A stretch of DNA of 52,062 bases from Chamaesiphon sp. 341R_metabat_111 (GTDB taxonomy: Bacteria > Cyanobacteriota > Cyanobacteriia > Cyanobacteriales > Chamaesiphonaceae). Numbering within the stretch: the stretch's first letter is position 1; each line of letters starts with the position of its first letter. Below are positions 17,169 through 26,114 of this stretch, piece by piece. Under the pieces are notes generated by a model that saw only the letters and a program-made list of their open reading frames with translations, had not been told where the DNA came from and searched no databases. The translations under genes and the position numbers were made by a program. The stretch covers positions 1 to 52,062 of the forward strand of contig JANXVE010000117.1 of the NCBI GenBank assembly GCA_025351825.1, given 5' to 3'.

Positions 17169-19211
17169 GAAATTCTCGGTACTAATTTTCACTGCGTCAG
17201 TGGTGATACACTGCTAATTACTCGTGACGGTTTATCTAAAATTGAAGATGTAACTAGTCAAGAAATTGAGATTTGGAATGGTAAAAGGTGGAGTAAAGTA
17301 ACCCCTTTTCAAACTAATACCAATCAAAAACTTTATCGTGTCCAATTTGGCGACGGTACATATCTAGATGCAACTGAATATCATCGCTTCTTCGTCAAAG
17401 ATCGTTTTGGCAAAGAATATCAGGAAGTCTTAACCAAAGACTTGATGGATGCTAGTCGCTATCAGCTTCATACGGAACCATTCCAAATTCAGTATGAAGG
17501 TGGTTCTGATATTGATTTAAGTTACGCTTATACCTTGGGTGTAGCTGTCGGTGATGGCACTGTTGACAAGAAGAATCGCGCCAAGATTCGACTGTATGAG
17601 GGCAAGTTAAATCTAGTTGTTGCTGGTCACAAATCACCAGAACGTCACTATGATTATTTGCCTGCTTTTACTGATGTTACTGAGTTAGATTTCTCCGCAG
17701 AGTTTCTCAAAGCACTGAAAACTAGTCCTGAAGCGTTAGATGTTATTGCAGGTTGGAATCGTCAAGCAATTCTGCACTTTATTGCGGGACTGGCTGACAC
17801 TGATGGTTCTAATACTCAGAGTAATGGGATTCGGATCTATATCTCCGATCGATCTCGTGCATACCGTTGTCAATTGCTATTGGCTAAATGTGGTGTTCGT
17901 TGTTCTCTGAACCTGATGTCTCGCAAAGGTGCAGTGACTAATTATGGAGTCAGAAGCCAAGATCTCTACTATCTCCAAATCACTAACTGTGCTGAAATTC
18001 CTTGTCAACGGTTAGACGTTAGCAAAAGTACTGAGCCAACAATTAAGGGGAAATGGCAAGTAATTCGCGGTGTTGAAGAACTCCCTGGATTGCATGATAC
18101 GTTCTGTTTCAATGAGCCAGAATTCCATAAAGGAGTATTTGGAAACACCTTAGCGGGTAACTGCAACCTTGCGGAAATTCATTTGAATCAGCTCGATCCA
18201 GACAACCATCAAGAACAGAAAGATGCTTTCACAGCTAGTGCCCTAGCCGTTGCAGCATTACTCAATCACAAATTCCAGGAACCCCGCTATCAGTATAGTC
18301 GTGAACTAGATCCGATCGTAGGTGTATCCTTCACTGGTTTGTTTGACTTCTTTGTCCATGCCTTTGGGGCTGAATGGCTGCAATGGTGGGAAAAAGGTCG
18401 TCCAGCGACGGCAGCGGGAATCATGTACAAGCAGAAAGAGCATGAGTATCTGAACACTTGGCGCAAAGTGGTTGAAGATACTGTGTGGGAATATTGCGAT
18501 CGACATGGCATCAAACGTCCTAATCGTTGCACTACCGTTCAGCCATCGGGTACTAAATCGCTGCTGACTGGTGCCTCTCCTGGCTGGCACGCACCCAAAG
18601 CGCAACGTTTTATCCGCCGGATCACTTTCCGCAAGGATGACCCTGTAGCCCTGGCTTGTATCGACTATGGCTATAGCGTGATTCCATCCCAGTCTGATAA
18701 GGATGAAAATGGTAATCTGCTCAATGATGCCTACGATCCACGCTGTACAGAGTGGTTGATTGAGATTCCGGTAGCGGTGTCCTGGGCGGATATTCCAGGT
18801 GCAGACTCGATCGAGATCGCTCAATTTAGCGCACTGTCCCAGATGGATTTCTATATGGGTGTCCAGCAGCACTATGTCCGTCACAATACCAGTGCAACGA
18901 TCGAATTGCGCGAGCATGAGGTTGATGAACTGGGTAAGCGGATTTTTGAAGCAATTCGGGATGATGAAGGGTATATTTCAGCCGCACTATTAGCGCGGTT
19001 TGACGATCATCAGACGTTCCCTCGCTTGCCATTTGAACCGATCGATAAAGCTACTTTTGACGAGATGATGATTGGTGTCACCACCCGTCGCCAGACAGCC
19101 GAATTCCACACTGCTTTGAGTCGATATGACATTGGTAGTGCCACGGAGGAAATCGGCCCTGCTGGGTGCGATTCTGATAAGTGTTTACTGCCAGAAACAA
19201 AGCCAAACTAG
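17169..19211 (+). CDS. nrdJ: Ribonucleotide reductase C-terminal segment with embedded intein
   Basis: This segment begins with Glu of the active-site NPCGE (E410 equivalent), gives EILGTNFH, then an intein, then resumes with CNLAEIHLNQLDP and runs to the C-terminus. Reductase signatures after the intein: EPRYQYSRELDPIVGVSFTG, CTTVQPSGTKSLLTGASPGWH (phosphate-binding), NTSATIELRE, and the C-terminal GPAGCDSDKC, whose two cysteines five apart re-reduce the active-site disulphide. All catalytic residues appear intact across the segments, so this is likely functional if splicing occurs. A terminator follows at 19266. Confidence 0.94.
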   Translation, partial: EILGTNFHCVSGDTLLITRDGLSKIEDVTSQEIEIWNGKRWSKVTPFQTNTNQKLYRVQFGDGTYLDATEYHRFFVKDRFGKEYQEVLTKDLMDASRYQLHTEPFQIQYEGGSDIDLSYAYTLGVAVGDGTVDKKNRAKIRLYEGKLNLVVAGHKSPERHYDYLPAFTDVTELDFSAEFLKALKTSPEALDVIAGWNRQAILHFIAGLADTDGSNTQSNGIRIYISDRSRAYRCQLLLAKCGVRCSLNLMSRKGAVTNYGVRSQDLYYLQITNCAEIPCQRLDVSKSTEPTIKGKWQVIRGVEELPGLHDTFCFNEPEFHKGVFGNTLAGNCNLAEIHLNQLDPDNHQEQKDAFTASALAVAALLNHKFQEPRYQYSRELDPIVGVSFTGLFDFFVHAFGAEWLQWWEKGRPATAAGIMYKQKEHEYLNTWRKVVEDTVWEYCDRHGIKRPNRCTTVQPSGTKSLLTGASPGWHAPKAQRFIRRITFRKDDPVALACIDYGYSVIPSQSDKDENGNLLNDAYDPRCTEWLIEIPVAVSWADIPGADSIEIAQFSALSQMDFYMGVQQHYVRHNTSATIELREHEVDELGKRIFEAIRDDEGYISAALLARFDDHQTFPRLPFEPIDKATFDEMMIGVTTRRQTAEFHTALSRYDIGSATEEIGPAGCDSDKCLLPETKPN
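17193..18161 (+). other. LAGLIDADG intein in NrdJ (323 residues)
   Basis: The protein insert starts with Cys (CVSGDTLLITRDG, block A) and ends ...FGNTLAGN before the extein Cys of CNLAEIHL, so removal regenerates NFHCNLAEIHL. Block B is visible as DATEYHRFFV (T-x-x-H type). A homing endonuclease of the dodecapeptide type is suggested by LGVAVGDGTV (block C) and FIAGLADTDGS (block E). The C-terminal block contains DTFCFNEPEFHKGVFGN. The penultimate residue is Gly rather than the usual His; some active inteins share this. The insertion cysteine is the redox Cys419 equivalent. Confidence 0.93.
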
Positions 19212-19265
19212 GTATGCTTCGATCGATTCAAACATGAATAGTTGGCAACATGCTGACTGAGAGCG

Positions 19266-19318
19266 AAGCCCATCGATTACTTCCGGTACACTCCGCGAAC
19301 GCATCGATGGGCTTTTTT
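19266..19318 (+). terminator. Intrinsic terminator after nrdJ
   Basis: AAGCCCATCGAT (19266-19277) pairs perfectly with ATCGATGGGCTT (19303-19314), followed by T residues. The frame of the next gene is open through this hairpin, which argues for its downstream start at 19346. Confidence 0.85.
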
Positions 19319-19345
19319 AATAGATGGATTAGACTAGTGGTAAAT

Positions 19346-19831
19346 ATGAATACAGCAAAATCGAACAAAGTTAGTAGATATATCGTCATTGTAGTTGGCT
19401 TAATAATTGCTTTTCTACTTTGGAATAACCATATATTTGCAGGTGTTCCGCCGACCAATATTGGAGTTAATAATGGTAAATTAGCTGCCTGTCCCAACAC
19501 ACCCAATTGTGTCAATAGTCAGGCTATAGCTAGTGACACCGAACATTCGATTCAGCCGATTCGGGTCGGTGGCGAGATGCCCCAGCGGATGGCCGATCTC
19601 AAACTAGTGATTCAATCGATGCCTCGATCTATTATTATCAAAGAAACCAACAACTATTTATATGTAGAATCTACTAGTAAATTGATGGGCTTTGTCGATG
19701 ATGTTGAGTTTTACTTCGATGATGGTAAGTTTATTCAAGTTCGATCGGCTTCTCGGTTGGGTGAATCTGACCTGGGCGTAAATCGGCAGCGGATTGAAGA
19801 GATCCGCGCTAAACTGACAAGTCTTAACTAA
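19346..19831 (+). CDS. DUF1499 family membrane-anchored protein
   Basis: A 161-residue protein from ATG 19346. The frame is open from 19250, but that part overlaps the nrdJ terminator. Residues about 10-27 (YIVIVVGLIIAFLLW) form one membrane anchor. The remainder is the DUF1499 domain: ACPNTPNCVNSQA near residue 50, then IIIKETNNYLYVESTSKLMGFVDDVEFYFDDGKFIQVRSASRLGESDLGVNRQRIEEIRAKL, the family's characteristic end. Function is unknown; members are widespread in cyanobacteria and chloroplasts. Confidence 0.88.
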   Translation: MNTAKSNKVSRYIVIVVGLIIAFLLWNNHIFAGVPPTNIGVNNGKLAACPNTPNCVNSQAIASDTEHSIQPIRVGGEMPQRMADLKLVIQSMPRSIIIKETNNYLYVESTSKLMGFVDDVEFYFDDGKFIQVRSASRLGESDLGVNRQRIEEIRAKLTSLN

Positions 19832-19922
19832 CGTGCAGGAATATACAGAGCGTCAGATTGGGGTGTCAATTTAGGCACCAAGATTGGACTACAAAATATT
19901 AGTGTACACATTCAGAGTAAGT

Positions 19923-22757
19923 ATGAAAATCAGAGAATTTTGGGTGATGTGGCGGCGGTATCGATTTGGGATGCTGCTACTTAGTGTGTGCCTGAGTGCA
20001 ATCTTGGCAGCACCGCAGGTGGCGATGTCTACACAGCCGATCGCGGTCGCCGACACAAATGTAGCTGCCGAAGTTGTCAAAAAACCAATCGCTAAACCAA
20101 GCAAAGCTCCAGCCATTCCCGCTAAGAATGCACCAACTTTGACGGCAAATGTCAAAAAGACAGTATTAGCAAATGGGATGACCATTCTAACGAAGGAAGT
20201 CCGCAGTGCTCCGGTGGTGACGGTGCAGGTCTGGTACAAAATTGGTTCTAGGGATGAAGCTACTGGCGTAAACGGCATCGCCCATCAATTGGAACACATG
20301 TTATTCAAAGGAACCAAAGATCGACCAATTCAATTTGGGCGATTATTTGCGGCTTTAGGTAGCAATTTTAATGCCTTTACTAGTTACGATCAGACCGCTT
20401 ATTTCGGCACGGTTGAGAAGAATAAACTCTCTAGCTTGTTGACATTAGAAGCCGATCGAATGCAGAATGCGACGATCGATACCGAGAAGCTCACAGGCGA
20501 AAAGCGAGTCGTAATTTCCGAGCTGCAAGGTTATGAAAATAGCCCTGGTTATCGACTCGATCGAGCTGTCAAACGAGCGGCTTTCCCGAATACTCCCTAT
20601 GGTCTAACCGTGGGTGGTACCAAAGCTGATGTTGAGAAATTTACGGTCGGACAGGTAAAGTCTTATTATGACTCTTACTACGCCCCAAATAACGCCACAC
20701 TCGTAGTTGTGGGCGATTTTGATACTGCAACTTTGATGACTAAAGTGCAGGAGACATTTGCTAAAGTGCCTCGTCGAGCAGTCAAGGCAGTTCAACCAAC
20801 GGCAACGATGGGTGCCACGCCGACCAAAAAACGGTTGACGCTGAAAGAACCAGGGACAACCCAAATCGCCAGCATGGTTTACCCTTTGCCAGAAGCCAAT
20901 GATGCTGATGTGCCCGCGATCGATATCATGAACTATATCCTCACCGAAGGGCGGAGTTCGCGGATGTATCAATCGATCGTCGAAACAGGGATTGCGACTA
21001 GCCTTGATGGTGGTGCTGCGAACCTCTCCGCAGGTGGCTGGTATGAGGTTTCATCGATCGTCGAAGTTGGTAAATCTCTGCCCAAACTCGAAGCAGCGGT
21101 CGAAAAAGAGATTAAGCTCGTTCAAACCAAAGGAGTCACCCCTGCCGAAGTTGCCCGTGCCAAAGCCAAACTTAGAGCTGGTTATCTGCTCAGTAATCGG
21201 GATATCAATAGTCAAGCTAGACAACTTGGCAACGATCAAACGACCACTGGCGACTATCAATTTACTGATAAGTATCTCGCCGGAGTCGAGCGGGTGACGG
21301 CTGCGGATGTTCAACGAGTTGCCAAAAAATATCTCCAAGAACAACTCAAAACTGTCGGTTACTTTGAACCAACTCAACTCACTGGCAAATCGGCACCAGC
21401 GGGTAAAGACGGCAAAACAGCCGAGAATTTCAGCCCAGGTGCTCCAGTGGACCCTGCTGAACTAGCTAAATACCTGCCACCGTTGGATGCAGATACCGTC
21501 AGTCAGACCCAATCCTTGCCTCAAGAGGTGAAGCTCAAAAATGGATTGCGAGTATTCTTACTGCCCGATTCAAGTACGCCGACAGTAACCATCAGCGGCA
21601 ATATTCAAGCAGGTGCCGAGTACGACAGTCCGCAGCAAGCTGGATTAGCCGCGCTGACTGCGACAAATCTGATGAGTGGTACCAAATCTCAAACAGCTCT
21701 GGCGATCGCCACAACCCTCGAAGATCGTGGTGCTGGGATTGGGTTTGGAGCTAGTCGTGAAGGTGTCAGCCTCGGTGGTAGCGCGCTATCCAAAGATTTG
21801 CCCGTACTGCTCAAAACCCTCGGTGACGTGCTCCAAAATGCGACGTTCCCACCTCAGAAGTTTGAACTCAGCCGTCAGCGTGCCCTGACTAGCCTCAAAC
21901 TAGAACTAGACAGCCCCAATAGCGTGGCGCGGAAGAAGTTTCAGCAAACGATTTATCCCAAAAATCATCCGTTTACGATCTTCCCCACCGCTCAAACCCT
22001 CACCGGATTGACAGCCAAGGATCTCCAAGCCTTTTATCGTCAGCATTACTTGCCCAGTAATACGATGATGGCGATCGTCGGGGACTTCAAAGTGCCTGAG
22101 ATGAAGCGTTTGTTAGAAGACAACTTGGGTAAATGGTCAACCACTGCAACCAATGTTAAACTCAACTATCCCGTAACCCAATTACCTGCTAAACAGGTAT
22201 TAGTCAATCCGGCTCTCCCAGGTAAAACCCAAGCCGTGACTTTGATGGGGAATAAAGCGATCGATCGTAAAGATCCGCGCTACTACTCAGCCCTAGTCCT
22301 AAATCAAATTCTCGGTGGCGATACACTTTCGAGCCGTCTGGGTACCGAAATTCGCGACAGGCAGGGTTTAACCTACGGGATCTACAGTAGCTTTGCGGCT
22401 GGTAAAAAGTTTGGTACTTTCATTATCTCGATGCAAACTGCACCAGAAGATACTGCTAAAGCCACTCAAAGCACGATCGCCTTGCTCAAAGATCTTCAGA
22501 CGAAAGGTGTAACAGCCGCCGAAGTTGCCAACTCCAAACGGAGTATATCAAGTAACTACAACGTCGATCTCGCCTCCCCTGACGAAATCGCCGGAGCTAC
22601 CCTGGGCAATGCTATTTTCGATCTGAATCCGAATGAAATTAGCGAATTTCCGAAGAAGATTAAAGCTGTGACACTAGAGCAAGTTAATCAAGTCGCCAAG
22701 GAATTAATTCAACCCGATCGATTTGTGATTATCACCGCCGGACCACCGAAAAAATAA
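19923..22757 (+). CDS. M16 (pitrilysin-like) zinc peptidase, exported, two-domain
   Basis: A 944-residue protein from ATG 19923; an in-frame TTG at 19884 would extend it. A signal peptide lies around residues 12-35 (GMLLLSVCLSAILAAP). The first M16 half has the inverted zinc motif HQLEH (about residues 121-125) and the downstream Glu region LEADRMQNATID, so it is catalytic. The second half (from about residue 520, LPQEVKLKNGLRVFLLPDSSTPTV) lacks HxxEH and is the usual non-catalytic partner, with the R/Y substrate-binding motif near DRQGLTYGIYSSF. Periplasmic oligopeptide or signal-peptide degradation is the likely role. A strong terminator follows. Confidence 0.93.
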   Translation: MKIREFWVMWRRYRFGMLLLSVCLSAILAAPQVAMSTQPIAVADTNVAAEVVKKPIAKPSKAPAIPAKNAPTLTANVKKTVLANGMTILTKEVRSAPVVTVQVWYKIGSRDEATGVNGIAHQLEHMLFKGTKDRPIQFGRLFAALGSNFNAFTSYDQTAYFGTVEKNKLSSLLTLEADRMQNATIDTEKLTGEKRVVISELQGYENSPGYRLDRAVKRAAFPNTPYGLTVGGTKADVEKFTVGQVKSYYDSYYAPNNATLVVVGDFDTATLMTKVQETFAKVPRRAVKAVQPTATMGATPTKKRLTLKEPGTTQIASMVYPLPEANDADVPAIDIMNYILTEGRSSRMYQSIVETGIATSLDGGAANLSAGGWYEVSSIVEVGKSLPKLEAAVEKEIKLVQTKGVTPAEVARAKAKLRAGYLLSNRDINSQARQLGNDQTTTGDYQFTDKYLAGVERVTAADVQRVAKKYLQEQLKTVGYFEPTQLTGKSAPAGKDGKTAENFSPGAPVDPAELAKYLPPLDADTVSQTQSLPQEVKLKNGLRVFLLPDSSTPTVTISGNIQAGAEYDSPQQAGLAALTATNLMSGTKSQTALAIATTLEDRGAGIGFGASREGVSLGGSALSKDLPVLLKTLGDVLQNATFPPQKFELSRQRALTSLKLELDSPNSVARKKFQQTIYPKNHPFTIFPTAQTLTGLTAKDLQAFYRQHYLPSNTMMAIVGDFKVPEMKRLLEDNLGKWSTTATNVKLNYPVTQLPAKQVLVNPALPGKTQAVTLMGNKAIDRKDPRYYSALVLNQILGGDTLSSRLGTEIRDRQGLTYGIYSSFAAGKKFGTFIISMQTAPEDTAKATQSTIALLKDLQTKGVTAAEVANSKRSISSNYNVDLASPDEIAGATLGNAIFDLNPNEISEFPKKIKAVTLEQVNQVAKELIQPDRFVIITAGPPKK

Positions 22758-22772
22758 CAATTAGTAAATAAT

Positions 22773-22810
22773 AAGGTAGAGGTGATTCACGAATTACCTC
22801 TACCTTTTCG
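22773..22810 (+). terminator. Intrinsic terminator after the M16 peptidase gene
   Basis: AAGGTAGAGGTGATTC (22773-22788) pairs with GAATTACCTCTACCTT (22791-22806) with one G-U pair and a 2-nt loop, followed by TTTT. Confidence 0.9.
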
Positions 22811-22851
22811 CTAAGATCGTGCTTAGTCCAGACACCTAGAGCCTAATTACT

Positions 22852-23112
22852 ATGTCTCAACACAATCCCCACAGTATCCAGCTTCAAATCAATCGGATGT
22901 TTGAAAGCGGTCAATCTTTATTTGCCAAAACTAAAGTAGATGATTGGCTCAAACAACGGAATGAAGATCCATTTGATTACGATATTAGCTTTAACAAAAT
23001 ACCTGCACCCGTCGGTTCTAGAGCTGTAATGGCAATTCAAGTTGAGCTACGCCGCAAGGATGGAGCAGAAGTAGATGAATGGTTATTAACGCAACTGAAC
23101 GATCTTAAGTAA
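22852..23112 (+). CDS. Small hypothetical protein (86 aa)
   Basis: Not recognised as a named family. The protein is soluble, of mixed charge, with a predicted helix (IQLQINRMFESGQSLFAKTKVDDWLKQR) and a strand-like second half (SRAVMAIQVELRRKDGAEVDEWLLTQLNDLK). It has its own ATG after a terminator, codon usage like its neighbours, and no overlapping competitor, so it is probably a real gene. It lies 31 bp before the glycosyltransferase gene and may be co-transcribed with it. Confidence 0.7.
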   Translation: MSQHNPHSIQLQINRMFESGQSLFAKTKVDDWLKQRNEDPFDYDISFNKIPAPVGSRAVMAIQVELRRKDGAEVDEWLLTQLNDLK

Positions 23113-23143
23113 CCACATTTAATTCATTACTCAGCAAACTTGT

Positions 23144-23911
23144 ATGCTCGATCGATCTACACCACTGCCACAATTCAAAATTCTCGGTCAACCAGTTCAC
23201 CTGTGTCGTGACTATACTGCATGGCTGATCGATAGGCTCGAGCAGGGAATTGGTACTCATGTGGTGACGATGAATGCCGAAATTGTGATTCAGGCAAATC
23301 ACGATCGAGAATTAGCGAGCATTATTGACAAAGCTGGACTAGTTACGCCTGATGGTGCGGGAATTATCATGGCGTTGAAACTACATCAGATCGCCCAAAT
23401 TCGCTGTGCCGGAATCGAGCTGGGTCAAAACTTGCTCCAACTTGCCAGTCAAGCAGAGTATAATTATCCCGTTTTTTTCTATGGCGGCAAACCAGAGATC
23501 GTCAGACTAGCCGCCCAAAATTGGCAGCAAAAGTTGCCAAATCTGAATATCGTCGGGATTGAAGATGGTTATATCGACAGGGAGGGGCAAGCTAGACTGA
23601 GAGAACAGCTTCAACTAAAACAGCCGAAAATCATTCTCGTTGCGTTGGGAGTGCCCCGCCAAGAGCTGTGGATTCGTGACAACTATCACTTATGTCCTGG
23701 AGCGATCTGGGTCGGTGTTGGCGGCAGTTTTGATGTATGGTCTGGAGTGAAGCCTAGAGCACCACAGATTTTTCGCAAGCTAAATCTAGAATGGCTGTAC
23801 CGGATCGCTCAGGAACCTAGCCGTTGGCAACGAGCATTAGCATTACCCAAATTTGCACTGTTAGCAGTGGGTGAAAGGATCGGAGGTAAGAACAAGATCC
23901 TATCTCACTAG
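23144..23911 (+). CDS. WecG/TagA/CpsF family glycosyltransferase
   Basis: A 255-residue GT26-type enzyme, the family that adds N-acetylmannosaminuronate or N-acetylmannosamine to lipid-linked sugars in polysaccharide synthesis. Motifs: THVVTMNAEIVIQANHD and the conserved TPDGAGIIMALKL (catalytic Asp region), VFFYGGKPEIVRLAA, ILVALGVPRQELWI, and WVGVGGSFDVWSGVKPRAPQ, ending LEWLYRIAQEPSRWQR. The enzyme is peripheral at the inner membrane. No other polysaccharide genes flank it. Confidence 0.94.
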   Translation: MLDRSTPLPQFKILGQPVHLCRDYTAWLIDRLEQGIGTHVVTMNAEIVIQANHDRELASIIDKAGLVTPDGAGIIMALKLHQIAQIRCAGIELGQNLLQLASQAEYNYPVFFYGGKPEIVRLAAQNWQQKLPNLNIVGIEDGYIDREGQARLREQLQLKQPKIILVALGVPRQELWIRDNYHLCPGAIWVGVGGSFDVWSGVKPRAPQIFRKLNLEWLYRIAQEPSRWQRALALPKFALLAVGERIGGKNKILSH

Positions 23912-23974
23912 CGAATAGCACCAGAACAGGTAAACTGAAGAAAGTATTTTGGACAATCCTTCATTCTTGGTTTC

Positions 23975-25309
23975 ATGTCTCTAACTGCGGAATTATTGCT
24001 GGTTGCTTTCTTGATCGTGCTCAACGGTGTGTTTGTGATGTCCGAAATGGCGATCGTTTCAGCTCGAAAAGTTAGATTGCAACAATCAGCAAATCAAGGC
24101 GATAGGCGAGCCGGAATTGCTCTGGGGCTGGCAATGTCACCCGATCGCTTTTTGCCTACAGTTCAAGTTGGCATTACCTTGCTGGTAATTCTCTGTGGTG
24201 CTAGAGGTGAAAGTGCAATTTCACAGGTGATTTTACCACTGCTAGAAAGTTGGCTACCGTCTCAATATAGTCAACCAATTTCATCCACTATTTCGATCGC
24301 ACTTATTACTTATCTCACTATTGTTATCTCTGAATTAGTACCCAAGCAACTTGCCTTGAACAGCCCAGAAAAAGTTGCTAGTTTAGTTGCTGTCCCCCTA
24401 AACTTACTCGTTCGACTAGCTACGCCAATTATTTTTATCCTGAGTGGATCTACTAAATTTGTGGTCAAATTGTTGGGAATTAAACCCTCCAATCAGCCGG
24501 AAGTGACAGAAGAAGAAATCAAAGTGATGATCGAGCAGGGCACTGAGACTGGGATGTTTGAGGAGTCCGAGCAGGATATGGTGCAGGGAGTATTGAGTCT
24601 CGGCGATCTCAAAATTGGTGCGCTGATGACTCCCCGTCCAGATATTACCTGGATTGATAGTGAAGATTCGATCGCCATTACCCGTCAAAAAATTATCGAT
24701 AGCGACTATTCCAGGCTGCCTGTCTGTGCAGGCGAACTCGATCGAGTCTTGGGTGTAATTCACGTTGCAGATTTACTCTCCCAAACGCTCAAAGGTGAGG
24801 AGATCGATATCACTGAATCACTCCGTCAACCACTATTTATCCCTGAAAGTACCAGAGGCTTGAAAGTACTCGAACAATTCAAGAAATTTGGCACCCACAT
24901 TGCGATGGTTGTCGATGAATATGGTGTGATTCAAGGATTAGTCACCATGCACGATATCTTTGAAGAAATCGCTGGTGATATTACCGACTTTAATGAAGAA
25001 CCCGAAGAACCCCAAATCATCGAACGGGAAGATGGTTCCTGGCTGTTGGATGGGATGTTATCGATCGAAGAACTATTCGACCAATTTGATATCCCCGAAA
25101 GCGCGATCGACCCAATCGATCGAGGTAACTATCATACCCTCGGCGGCTTTGTCAGTATGCAGCTAGGCAAAATACCCATCTCTGGTGAATACTTTCAATG
25201 GCGCAAACTCAGATTTGAAATCGTCGATATGGACGGCAAAAGAGTCGATAAAGTCTTAGTTAATATCCCAGAAGGAGAACAGGATTTAAGTGAATTTGAT
25301 AATGACTAA
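23975..25309 (+). CDS. CNNM/CorC-like (hemolysin family) membrane protein
   Basis: A 444-residue protein with the full three-part layout: a DUF21/CNNM transmembrane domain (residues 1-190, with NGVFVMSEMAIVSARKVRL and the ISELVPKQLALNSPE motif), a CBS pair (about 205-330, GALMTPRPDITWI and FGTHIAMVVDEYGVIQGLVTMHDIFEEIAGDI) and a C-terminal CorC_HlyC domain (about 350-435, HTLGGFVSMQLGKIP). Relatives transport or regulate Mg2+ or other cations; the hemolysin label is historical. Start at ATG 23975. Strand and spacing (63 bp) allow co-transcription with the glycosyltransferase. Confidence 0.93.
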   Translation: MSLTAELLLVAFLIVLNGVFVMSEMAIVSARKVRLQQSANQGDRRAGIALGLAMSPDRFLPTVQVGITLLVILCGARGESAISQVILPLLESWLPSQYSQPISSTISIALITYLTIVISELVPKQLALNSPEKVASLVAVPLNLLVRLATPIIFILSGSTKFVVKLLGIKPSNQPEVTEEEIKVMIEQGTETGMFEESEQDMVQGVLSLGDLKIGALMTPRPDITWIDSEDSIAITRQKIIDSDYSRLPVCAGELDRVLGVIHVADLLSQTLKGEEIDITESLRQPLFIPESTRGLKVLEQFKKFGTHIAMVVDEYGVIQGLVTMHDIFEEIAGDITDFNEEPEEPQIIEREDGSWLLDGMLSIEELFDQFDIPESAIDPIDRGNYHTLGGFVSMQLGKIPISGEYFQWRKLRFEIVDMDGKRVDKVLVNIPEGEQDLSEFDND

Positions 25310-25373
25310 TGCTAGGTTTTATGGTGCTTTTGGTATAAAAGATAAAAAACTTCATTAAATAAGACATCTAAAA

Positions 25374-25871
25374 ATGAAACTAGTTAACATTCTATTTGCT
25401 TGCATGTTAACTACATCTTGCAGCCAAAATATCGATCTTGAGAGTTTGAGAAATGATGGCAATATTTCTGAAATTGTAAAAGAAAACAAAAATCTTGTAA
25501 GGGATCGAGATGTTACATACGGACTTTTGTCGTATCGGACAATCGATTTAAAAAACTTTAATTTTGGAAGCGTTTATTTTTCAAAATATAAATTTCCTAA
25601 TAGCTACGATGCAGACTACAACGACTTATCCATCCATATAGATGATTATAAAAACAATAATTTTTTAGGATTTACAATAGAAATTGTGAATCAAGAAGAG
25701 TCAAAAAAATTATTGGAATATTTAACAAATAAATATGGCAAGCCAGAATCTCATTATGCTGGAAATCATGACAAAGCATTTGTTTGGTACAATAACAAAC
25801 CTACTCCCTTCCCGCCAGAAGAACATAGATCTCACAACGAGTCAGTTACTCATCCAGAAATCTATTTTTGA
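25374..25871 (+). CDS. Putative lipoprotein, 3' end disrupted by a repeat
   Basis: Unrecognised 165-residue protein with a lipoprotein signal (FACMLTTSC, lipobox Cys near residue 16). The gene is much more AT-rich than its neighbours, suggesting transfer. The C-terminal 22 residues (from about PTPFPPEEHRS) are encoded inside an inverted-repeat element (25802-25944). Beyond that element another open stretch (25947-26114) reads like the original C-terminus. The protein here is therefore probably truncated and given a foreign tail. Confidence 0.6.
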   Translation: MKLVNILFACMLTTSCSQNIDLESLRNDGNISEIVKENKNLVRDRDVTYGLLSYRTIDLKNFNFGSVYFSKYKFPNSYDADYNDLSIHIDDYKNNNFLGFTIEIVNQEESKKLLEYLTNKYGKPESHYAGNHDKAFVWYNNKPTPFPPEEHRSHNESVTHPEIYF

Positions 25872-25944
25872 ACCGCAGAGGCGCAAAGAGCGCAGAGAAT
25901 AAAGAACAGAGTCTAATCTATATTCTTAGAACGGGAAGGGAGTA
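25802..25944. mobile_element. Putative 143-bp MITE inserted in the lipoprotein gene
   Basis: TACTCCCTTCCCG (25802-25814) and CGGGAAGGGAGTA (25932-25944) are perfect 13-bp terminal inverted repeats, flanked on both sides by ACC, a possible 3-bp target duplication. The interior holds the widespread ACCGCAGAGGCGCAAAGAG repeat at 25872-25892. No transposase is present. Confidence 0.5.
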
Positions 25945-26114
25945 ACCAGTGGATTTTGGTAAAGCAATACGATCGAATCACAAGAAATAATGAATCTTTC
26001 GTATATACAAAATGTACCGTAATAAAGCAAGGAGTTCGGGTCGAAAATTCTAAAGATCCCAAAGTTTTTACCATATTAGATAATTTTAGCCTCGCATATC
26101 CGAAAAATAAGTAA
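25945..26114 (+). pseudogene. Remnant of the lipoprotein gene 3' end
   Basis: In the frame beginning CAG at 25947, 55 sense codons run to a TAA at 26112-26114: QWILVKQYDRITRNN, then SFVYTKCTVIKQG, then VENSKDPKVFTILDNFSLAYPKNK. There is no start codon, composition matches the AT-rich lipoprotein gene, and the content looks like a beta-rich protein end. It is one base out of phase with that gene if the element is precisely removed, so decay has continued. Confidence 0.45.

Noticed and set aside
19250-19345. An upstream start for the DUF1499 gene
   Set aside because: The extension would be translated from the nrdJ terminator hairpin and lacks a signal or family match; ATG 19346 is preferred.
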